Source of the DNA: Prosapia bicincta
Lineage: Eukaryota > Arthropoda > Insecta > Hemiptera > Cercopidae
DNA length: 64,000 nucleotides
Direction of reading: 5' to 3'
NCBI GenBank assembly: GCA_036971475.1
Contig: JBAIZL010000002.1
Coordinates: 53,275,729 to 53,339,728 of the forward strand
The first letter of the stretch is position 1. Each line of letters begins with the position of its first letter. This document shows, in pieces, positions 53,812 through 64,000 of the stretch. Both the position numbers and the translations under genes were made by a program. The notes below the pieces were generated by a model that saw nothing but the letters and a program-made list of their open reading frames with translations, did not search any database and was not told the origin of the DNA.

Positions 53812-56214
53812 GTCTCTGTAAATTTGATTACTCTATCTGTAGTCTGATATCATATTTGAGAACTCACATTGTTACTGTGTACTTTATCTGATGTTATCTT
53901 TAATACCTTACGTAGTCTTTGTAAGTTTGATTACTCTATCTGTAGTTTGATATGATAGTTAAGATCTAACATTGTTACTGAGTACTTTATCTGATATCAT
54001 CTTTAATACCTTACATAGTCTCTGTAAATTTGATTACTCTATCTGTAGTCTGACATCATAGTTGAGAACTCACATTGTTACTGTGTACTTTATCTGATGT
54101 CATCTTTAATACCTTACATAGTCTCTGTAAGTTTGATTACTCTATCTGTAGTCTGATAATATAGTTAAGAACTGGCATTGTTACTGTGTACTTTATCTGA
54201 TAACATCTTTAATACCTTACATAGTCTCTGTAAGTTTGATTACTCTATCTGTAGTCTGATATCATAGTTAAGAACTCACATTGTTACTGTGTACTTTATC
54301 TGATATCATCTTAATATCTTATATAGGCTCTGTAAGTTTGATTACTCTATCTGTAGTCTGATATCATAGTTGAGGACTCACATTGTACTGTGTACTTTAT
54401 CTGATATCATCTTTTATACCTTACATTGTCTCTGTAAGTTTGATTACTCTATCTCTAGTCTGATATCATAGTTGAGAACTCACATTGTTACAGAGTACTT
54501 TATCTGATGTCATCTTTAATACCTTACATAGTCTCTGTAAATTTGATTACTCTATCTGTAGTCTGATATCATAGTTAAAAACACACATTGTCACTGTGTA
54601 CTTTATTTGATATCATCTTTAATACCTTACATAGTCTATGTAAATTTGATTACTCTATCTGTAGATTGATATCATAGTTAAGAACTCACATTGTCACTGT
54701 GTACGTCATCTGAAATCATCTTTAATACCTTACATAGTCTCTGTAAATTTGATTACTCTATCTGTAGTCTGATATCATAGTTAAGAACTCACATTGTTAC
54801 TGTGTACTTTATCTGATAACATCTTTAATACCTTACATAGTCTCTGTAAGTTTGATTACTCTATCTGTAGATTGATATCATAGTTAAAAACTCACATTGT
54901 CACTGTGTACTTCATCTGAAATCATCTTTAATACCTTACATAGTGTCTGTAAGTTTGATTACTCTATCTGTAGTCTGATATCATAGATGAGAACTCACAT
55001 TGTTACTGTGTACTTTATCTGATATCATCTTTAATACCTTACATAGTCTGTAAGTTTGATTACTCTATCTGTAGTCTGATATCATAGTTGAGAACTCACA
55101 TGGTCACTGTGTACTTTATCTGATATCATCTTTAATACCTTACATAGTCTCTGTAAGTTTGATTACTCTATCTGTAGTCTGATATCATAGTTAAGAACTT
55201 ACATTGATACTGTGTACTTTATCTGATATCATCTTAATTACCTTACATAGTCTCTGTAAGTTTGATTACTCTATCTGTAGTCTGATATCATAGTTAAGAA
55301 CTCACATTGTTACTGTGTACTTTATCTGATATCATGTTTAATACCTTACATAGTCTCTGTAAATTTGATTACTCTATCTGTAGTCTGATATCATAGTTGA
55401 GAACTCACATTGTTACTGTGTACTTTATCTGATATCATCTTTAATACCTTACATAGTCTCTGTAAGTTTGATTACTCTATCTGTAGTCTGATATCATAGT
55501 TAAGAACTCACATTGTTACTGTGTACTTTATCTGATGTCATCTTTAATACCTTACATAGTCTCTGTAAATTCGATTACTCTATCTGTAGTCTGATATCAT
55601 AGTCGAGAACTCACATTGTTACTGTGTTCTTTATCTGATATCATCTTTAATACATTACATATTCACTGTAAGTTTGATCACTCTATCTGTAGTCAGATAT
55701 AATAGTTAAGAATTCACATTGTTACTGTGTACTTTATCTGATATCATCTTTAATACCTTACATAGTCTCTGTAAGTTTGATTACTCAATCTGTAGTCTGA
55801 TATCATAGTTAAGAACTCACATTGTTACTGTGTACTTTATCTGATATCATCTTAATATCTTACATAGTCTCTGTAAGTTTGATTACTCTATCTGTAGTCT
55901 GATATCATAGTTGAGAACTCACATTGTTACTGTGTACTTTATGTGATATCATCTTTAATATCTTACATTGTCTCTGTAAGTTTGATTACTCTATCTGCAG
56001 TCTGTTATCATAGTTGAAAACTGACATTGTTACTGTGTACTTTATCTGATATCATCTTTAAGACCTTACATAGTCTCTGTAAATTTGATTACTCTATCTG
56101 TAGTCTGATATCATAGTTGAGAACTCACATTGTTACTGTGTACTTTATCTGATGTCATCTTTAATACCTTACGTAGTCTCTGTAAGTTTGATTACTCTAT
56201 CTGTAGTCTGATAT
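53812..56214 (+). repeat. 2.4-kb duplicated block, copy 1 (2,980-bp offset)
   Basis: GATAGTTAAG at 53,954 recurs at 56,934, and the deletion variant ACATAGTCTGTAAG at 55,041 recurs at 58,021; both offsets are 2,980. Other shared rarities are GACATCATAG, GATAATATAG, CACATTGTACTGTG and TATATAGGCTCTG. Confidence 0.8.
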
Positions 56215-56791
56215 CATAATTAAGAACTCACATTGTTACTGTGTACTTTATCTGATGTTATCTTTAATACCTTACGTAGTCTTTGTAAGTTTGATTACTC
56301 TATCTGTAGTTTGATATGATAGTTAAGATCTAACATTGTTACTGAGTACTTTATCTGATATCATCTTTAATACCTTACATAGTCTCTGTAAATTTGATTA
56401 CTCTATCTGTAGTCTGACATCATAGTTGAGAACTCACATTGTTACTGTGTACTTTATCTGATGTCATCTTTAATACCTTACATAGTCTCTGTAAGTTTGA
56501 TTACTCTATCTGTAGTCTGATAATATAGTTAAGAACTGGCATTGTTACTGTGTACTTTATCTGATAACATCTTTAATACCTTACATAGTCTCTGTAAGTT
56601 TGATTACTCTATCTGTAGTCTGATATCATAGTTAAGAACTCACATTGTTACTGTGTACTTTATCTGATATCATCTTAATATCTTATATAGGCTCTGTAAG
56701 TTTGATTACTCTATCTGTAGTCTGATATCATAGTTGAGGACTCACATTGTACTGTGTACTTTATCTGATATCATCTTTTATACCTTACATT

Positions 56792-59194
56792 GTCTCTGTA
56801 AATTTGATTACTCTATCTGTAGTCTGATATCATATTTGAGAACTCACATTGTTACTGTGTACTTTATCTGATGTTATCTTTAATACCTTACGTAGTCTTT
56901 GTAAGTTTGATTACTCTATCTGTAGTTTGATATGATAGTTAAGATCTAACATTGTTACTGAGTACTTTATCTGATATCATCTTTAATACCTTACATAGTC
57001 TCTGTAAATTTGATTACTCTATCTGTAGTCTGACATCATAGTTGAGAACTCACATTGTTACTGTGTACTTTATCTGATGTCATCTTTAATACCTTACATA
57101 GTCTCTGTAAGTTTGATTACTCTATCTGTAGTCTGATAATATAGTTAAGAACTGGCATTGTTACTGTGTACTTTATCTGATAACATCTTTAATACCTTAC
57201 ATAGTCTCTGTAAGTTTGATTACTCTATCTGTAGTCTGATATCATAGTTAAGAACTCACATTGTTACTGTGTACTTTATCTGATATCATCTTAATATCTT
57301 ATATAGGCTCTGTAAGTTTGATTACTCTATCTGTAGTCTGATATCATAGTTGAGGACTCACATTGTACTGTGTACTTTATCTGATATCATCTTTTATACC
57401 TTACATTGTCTCTGTAAGTTTGATTACTCTATCTCTAGTCTGATATCATAGTTGAGATCTCACATTGTTACAGAGTACTTTATCTGATGTCATCTTTAAT
57501 ACCTTACATAGTCTCTGTAAATTTGATTACTCTATCTGTAGTCTGATATCATAGTTAAAAACACACATTGTCACTGTGTACTTTATTTGATATCATCTTT
57601 AATACCTTACATAGTCTATGTAAATTTGATTACTCTATCTGTAGATTGATATCATAGTTAAGAACTCACATTGTCACTGTGTACGTCATCTGAAATCATC
57701 TTTAATACCTTACATAGTCTCTGTAAATTTGATTACTCTATCTGTAGTCTGATATCATAGTTAAGAACTCACATTGTTACTGTGTACTTTATCTGATAAC
57801 ATCTTTAATACCTTACATAGTCTCTGTAAGTTTGATTACTCTATCTGTAGATTGATATCATAGTTAAAAACTCACATTGTCACTGTGTACTTCATCTGAA
57901 ATCATCTTTAATACCTTAAATAGTCTCTGTAAGTTTGATTACTCTATCTGTAGTCTGATATCATAGATGAGAACTCACATTGTTACTGTGTACTTTATCT
58001 GATATCATCTTTAATACCTTACATAGTCTGTAAGTTTGATTACTCTATCTGTAGTCTGATATCATAGTTGAGAACTCACATGGTCACTGTGTACTTTATC
58101 TGATATCATCTTTAATACCTTACATAGTCTCTGTAAGTTTGATTACTCTATCTGTAGTCTGATATCATAGTTAAGAACTTACATTGATACTGTGTACTTT
58201 ATCTGATATCATCTTAATTACCTTACATAGTCTCTGTAAGTTTGATTACTCTATCTGTAGTCTGATATCATAGTTAAGAACTCACATTGTTACTGTGTAC
58301 TTTATCTGATATCATGTTTAATACCTTACATAGTCTCTGTAAATTTGATTACTCTATCTGTAGTCTGATATCATAGTTGAGAACTCACATTGTTACTGTG
58401 TACTTTATCTGATATCATCTTTAATACCTTACATAGTCTCTGTAAGTTTGATTACTCTATCTGTAGTCTGATATCATAGTTAAGAACTCACATTGTTACT
58501 GTGTACTTTATCTGATGTCATCTTTAATACCTTACATAGTCTCTGTAAATTTGATTACTCTATCTGTAGTCTGATATCATAGTCGAGAACTCACATTGTT
58601 ACTGTGTTCTTTATCTGATATCATCTTTAATACATTACATATTCACTGTAAGTTTGATCACTCTATCTGTAGTCAGATATAATAGTTAAGAATTCACATT
58701 GTTACTGTGTACTTTATCTGATATCATCTTTAATACCTTACATAGTCTCTGTAAGTTTGATTACTCAATCTGTAGTCTGATATCATAGTTAAGAACTCAC
58801 ATTGTTACTGTGTACTTTATCTGATATCATCTTAATATCTTACATAGTCTCTGTAAGTTTGATTACTCTATCTGTAGTCTGATATCATAGTTGAGAACTC
58901 ACATTGTTACTGTGTACTTTATGTGATATCATCTTTAATGTCTTACATTGTCTCTGTAAGTTTGATTACTCTATCTGCAGTCTGTTATCATAGTTGAAAA
59001 CTGACATTGTTACTGTGTACTTTATCTGATATCATCTTTAAGACCTTACATAGTCTCTGTAAATTTGATTACTCTATCTGTAGTCTGATATCATAGTTGA
59101 GAACTCACATTGTTACTGTGTACTTTATCTGATGTCATCTTTAATACCTTACGTAGTCTCTGTAAGTTTGATTACTCTATCTGTAGTCTGATAT
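56792..59194 (+). repeat. 2.4-kb duplicated block, copy 2
   Basis: Second copy of 53,812-56,214. The interval between them (56,215-56,791) repeats the first part of the block once more, with GATAGTTAAG at 56,318, 616 bases before the next. The beginning of the block is therefore present three times. Collinearity ends where ATATCATAAT (56,211) becomes ATATCATAGT (59,191). Confidence 0.8.
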
Positions 59195-62100
59195 CATAGT
59201 TGAGAACTCACATTGTTACTGTGTACTTTATCTGATATTATCTTTAATACCTTACATAGTCTCTGTATGTTTGATTACTATATCTGTAGTCTGATATCAT
59301 AGTTGAGAACTCTCATTGTTACTGTGTACTTTATCTGATATCATCTTTAATACCTTACATAGTCTCTGTAAATTTGATTACTCTATCTGTAGTCTGATAT
59401 CATAGTTGAGAACTCACATTCTTACTGTGTACTTTATCTGATGTCATCTTTATTACCTTACGTAGTCTCTGTAAGTTTGATTACTCTATCTGTAGTCTGA
59501 TATCATAGTTAAGAACTCACATCGTTACTTTGTACTTTATCTGATATCATCTTTAATACCTTACATAGTCTCTGTAAGTTTGATTACTGCATCTGTAATC
59601 TGATATCATAGTTGAGAACTCACATGGTCACTGTGTACTTTATCTGATAACATCTTTAATACCTTACATAGTCTCTGTAAGTTTGATTACTCTATCTGTA
59701 GTCTGATATTATAGTTGAGAACTGACTTTGTTACTGTGTACTTTATCTTATATCATCTTTAATACCTTACATAGTCTCTTTAGTATGATTACTCTATCTG
59801 TAGTCTGATATCATAGTTAAGAACTTACATTGTTACTGTGTACTTTACCTGATATCATCTTTAATACCTTACATAGTCTCTGTAAATTTGATTACTCTAT
59901 CTGTAGTCTGATATCATATTTGAGAACTCACATTGTTACTGTGTACTTTATCTGATAACATCTTTAATACCTTACATAGTCTCTGTAAGTTTGATTACTC
60001 TATCTGTAGTCTGATATTATAGTTGAGAACTGACATTGTTACTGTGTACTTTATCTTATATCATCTTTAATACCTTACATGGTCTCTTTAAGTTTGATTA
60101 CTCTATCTGTAGTCTGATATCATAGTTGGAACTCACAATGTTACTGTGTACTTTATTTTATATCATCTTTAATACCTTACATAGTCTCTTTAAGTATGAT
60201 TACTCTATCTGTAGTCTGATATCATAGTTAAGAACTAACATTGTTACTGTGTACTTTATCTGATATCATCTTTAATACCTTACATAGTCTCTGTAAATTT
60301 GATTACTCTATCTGTAGTCTGATATCATAGTTGAGAACTCACGTTGTTACTGTGCACTTTATCTGATATCATCTTTAATACCTTACATAGTCTCTGTAAG
60401 TTTGATTACTCTATCTCTAGTCAGATATCATAGTTGAGAACTCACATTGTTATTGTGTACTTTATCTGATATCTTCTTTAATACCTTACATAGTCTCTGT
60501 AAGTTTGATTACTCTATCTGTAGTCTGATATCATAGATGAGAACTCACATTGTTACTGTGTACTTTATCTGATATCATCTTTAATACCTTACATAGTCTC
60601 TGTAAGTTTGATTACTCTATCTGTAGTCTGATATCATAGTCGAGAACTCACATTGTTACTATGTACTTTATCTGATATCATCTTTAATACACTACATATT
60701 ATCTGTAAGTTTGATCACTCTATCTGTAGTCTGATATCATAGTTAAGAACTCACATTGTTACTGTGTACTTTATCTGATATCATCTTTAATACCTTACAT
60801 AGTCTCTGTAAGTTTGATTACTCTATCTGTAGTCTGATATCATAGTTGAGAAGTCACATTGTTACTGTGTACTTTATCTGATATCATCTTTAATATCTTA
60901 CATAGTCTCTGTAAATTTGATTATTCTATCTGTAGTCTGATATCATAGTTGAGAACTCACATTGTTACTGTGTACTTTATCTGATGTCATCTTTAATACC
61001 TTACGTAGTCTCTGTAAGTTTGATTACTCTATCTGTAGTCTGATATCATAATTAAGAACTCACATTGTTACTGTGTACTTTATCTGATATCATCTTTAAT
61101 ACCTGACATAGAGTCTGTAAGTCTGATTACTCTATCTGTAGTCTGATATCATAGTTGAGAACTCTCATTGTTACTGTGTACTTTATATGATATCATCTTT
61201 AATATCTTACATAGTCTCTGTAAGTTTGATTACTCTATCTGTAGTTTGATATCATAGTTGAGAAATCACTTTGTTACAGTGTATTTTATCTGATATTATC
61301 TTTAATACCTTACATTGTCTCTGTAAGTTTAATTACTCTATCTGTAGTCTGATATTAAGGTTGAGAACTGACATTGTTACTGTGTACTTTATCTTATATC
61401 ATCTTTAATACCTTACATAGTCTCTTTAAGTATAATTACTCTATCTGTAGTCTGATATCATAGTTAAGGACTCACATTGTTACTGTGTACTTTACCTGAT
61501 ATCATCTTTAATACCTTACATAGTCTCTGTAAATTTGATTACTCTATCTGTAGTCTGATATCATAGTTGAGAACTCACATTGTTACAGAGTACTTTATCT
61601 GATGTCATCTTTAATACCTTACATAGTCTCTGTAAATTTGATTACTCTATCTGTAGTCTGATATCATAGTTGAGAACTCACATTGTTACTGTGTGTTTTA
61701 TCTCATGTCATCTTTAATACCTTACATAGTCTCTGTAAGTTTGATTACTCTATCTGTAGTCTGATATCATTATTAAGAACTCACATTGTTACTGTGTACT
61801 TTATCTTATATCATCTTTAATACCCTACATAGTCTCTGTAAGTCTGATTACTCTATCTGTAGTCTGATATCATAGTTGAGAACTCACATTGTTACTGTGT
61901 ACTTTATCTGAAATCATCTTTAATACCTTACATAGTCTCTGTAAGTTTGATTACTCTATCTGTAGTCTGATATCATAGTTGAGAACTCACATTGTTATTG
62001 TGTACTTTATCTGATATCATCTTTAATACCTTACATAGTCTCTGTAAGTTTGATCACTCTATCTGTAGTCTGATATCATAGATGAGAACTCACATTGTTA

Positions 62101-64000
62101 CTGTGTACTTTATTTTGTATCATCTTTAATACCATACATAGTCTCTTTAAGTATGATTACTCTATCTGTAGTCTGATATCATAGTTAAGAACTCACATTG
62201 TTACTGTGTACTTTATCAGATATCATCTTTAATACCTTACATAGTCTCTGTAAGTTTGATTACTCTATCTGTATTCTGATATCATAGTTGACAACTCACA
62301 TTGTTATTGTGTACTTTATCTGATATCATCTTTAATACCTTACATAGTCTCTGTAAGTTTGATCACTCTATCTGTAGTCTGATATCATAGATGAGAACTC
62401 ACATTGTTACTGTGTACTTAATCTGATATCATCTTTAATACCTTACATTGTCTCTGTAAGTTTGATTACTCTATCTGTAGTCTGATATCATAGTTGAGAA
62501 CTAACATTGTTACTGTGTACTTTATCTGATATCATCTTTAATACATTACATATTCTCTGTAAGTTTGATCACTCTATCTGTAGTCTGATATCATAGTTAA
62601 GAACTCACATTGTTACTGTGTACTTTATCTGATATCATCTTTAATACCTTACATAGTCTCTGTAAGTTTGATTACTCTATCTGTAGTCTGATATCATAGT
62701 TGAGGACTCACATTTTACTGTGTACTTTATCTGATATCATCTTTAATATCTTACATAGTCTCTGTAAATTTGATTACTCTATCTGTAGTCTGATATCATA
62801 GTTGAGAACTCACATTGTTACTGTGTACTTTATCTGATGTCTTCTTTAATACCATACGTAGTCTCTGTAAGTTTGATTACTCTATCTGTAGTCTGATATC
62901 ATTATTAAGAACTCACATTGTTACTGTGTACTTTATCTGATATCATCTTTAATACCCTACATAGTCTCTGTAAGTCTGATTACTCTATCTGTAGTCTGAT
63001 ATCATAGTTGAGAACTCACATTGTTACTGTGTACTTTATCTGATGTCATCTTTAATACCTTACATAGTCTCTGTAAATTTCATTACTCTATCTGTAGTCT
63101 CATATCATAGTTGAGAATTAACATTGTTACTGTGTACTTTATCTGATGTCATCTTTAATACCTTAGGTAGTTTCTGTAAGTTTGATAACTCTATCTGTAG
63201 TTTGATATAATAGTTAAGATCTCACATTGTTACTGAGTACTTTATCTGATATCATCTTTAATACCTTACATAGTCTCTGTAAATTTGATTACTCTATCTG
63301 TAGTCTGATATCATAGTTGAGAACTCACATTGTTACTGTGTAATTTTACTGATGTCATCTTTAATACCTTATATAGTCTCTGTAAGTTTGATTACTATAT
63401 CTGTAGTCTGATATCATAGTTGAGTACTCACATTGTTACTGTGTACTCTATCTGATATCATCTTTAATACCTTACATAGTCTCTGTAAATTTGATTACTC
63501 TATCTGTAGTCTGATATCATATTTGAGAACTCACGTTGTTACTGTGTACTTTATCTGATGTCATCTTTAATACCTTACGTAGTCTTTGTAAAATTGATTA
63601 CTCTATCTGTAGTTTGATATGATAGTTAAGATCTCACATTGTTACTGAGTACTTTATCTGATATCATCTTTAATACCTTACATAGTCTCTGTAAATTTGA
63701 TTACTCTATCTGTAGTCTGTTATCATAGTTGAGAACTCACATTGTTACTGTGTACTTTATCTGATGTCATCTTTAATACCTTACATAGTCTCTGTAAGTT
63801 TGATTACTCTATCTGTAGTCTGATAATATAGTTAAGAACTGGCATTGTTACTGTGTACTTTATCTGATAACATCTTTAATACCTTACATAGTCTCTGTAA
63901 GTTTGATTACTCTATCTGTAGTCTGATATCATAGTTAAGAACTCACATTGTTACTGTGTACTTTATCTGATATCATCTTAATATCTTATATAGGCTCTGT

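Larger units (their letters stand above)
18859..64000 (+). repeat. 103-bp tandem satellite array, continuing past the window edge
   Basis: About 440 head-to-tail monomers fill the rest of the window. A typical unit is 20,858-20,960. The period is 103 bases (for example, CCTTACATAG at 19,021 and 19,124). Landmarks in order are GATATCATC, CCTTACATAGTCTCTGTAA, GATTACTCTATCTGTAG, a second GATATCATAG, GAACTCACATTGTTACTG and GTACTTTATCT. The two GATATC sites are 59 and 44 bases apart. Variant monomers differ by a few substitutions or 1-5 base deletions (GTTGGAACTC, TAGTCTGTAAG, TTGTACTGTG) and recur in fixed order, forming higher-order repeats. All units have the same orientation. No transposon, gene or unrelated insert was seen within the array. 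It may be pericentromeric or another heterochromatic block, which the sequence alone cannot settle. Confidence 0.97.

Noticed and set aside
18859..64000. CRISPR-like array
   Set aside because: The repeats are contiguous 103-bp satellite monomers with no unique spacers, in eukaryotic sequence.
18859..64000. CENP-B-box-like motif in the satellite
   Set aside because: No match to the TTCG...CGGGA pattern is present in the monomer.

Overview
This window is AT-rich nuclear DNA from a eukaryote, most likely an arthropod and probably an insect. The reasons are long dinucleotide microsatellites, CCTAA-type degenerate repeats (the complement of the insect TTAGG telomere unit), and decayed piggyBac-like, Helitron, Penelope-like and Ty3/gypsy-like elements. 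There are no operons, RNA genes or intact long ORFs. The species cannot be named from the sequence.

Positions 1-17,573 are a graveyard of mobile DNA in non-coding sequence. In order they hold: a 1.17-kb piggyBac-like element with 16-bp terminal repeats and TTAC/TTAA flanks (1146-2317), a CCTAA-like stretch (about 3690-3915), a fold-back element beside an (AT)n(GT)n tract (5053-5276), a perfect 50-bp inverted repeat (5326-5526), a deletion-derived Helitron keeping the end of its helicase gene (8296-9111), a broken LTR-retrotransposon with gag, protease and pre-RT remnants between two diverged direct repeats (about 11,821-16,333), a second fold-back copy (16,441-16,668), and a minus-strand Penelope-like 3' end with a decayed GIY-YIG endonuclease (about 16,820-17,500).

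The only credible host coding sequence is one exon at 17,574-17,834. It has a good splice acceptor and donor, is open for exactly 87 codons with both boundaries in phase 0, and encodes two hydrophobic segments. No partner exon is visible on either side.

From about 18,714 to the right edge (more than 45 kb, about 440 monomers) the window is one satellite array with a 103-bp monomer. The monomer is itself a dimer of related 44- and 59-bp halves, and simpler subunits survive at the array edge. Monomer variants are arranged in nested higher-order repeats: about 2.47 kb (24 monomers), a 9,468-bp tandem duplication whose copies look about 99.9% identical, and distal 2,058-bp and 2,980-bp duplications. 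No transposon was seen inside the array. The exon's donor site lies about 0.9 kb before it and points into it, so either a gene carries a giant satellite intron or the array has cut the gene. The satellite hierarchy and this gene junction are the most noteworthy parts of the window.
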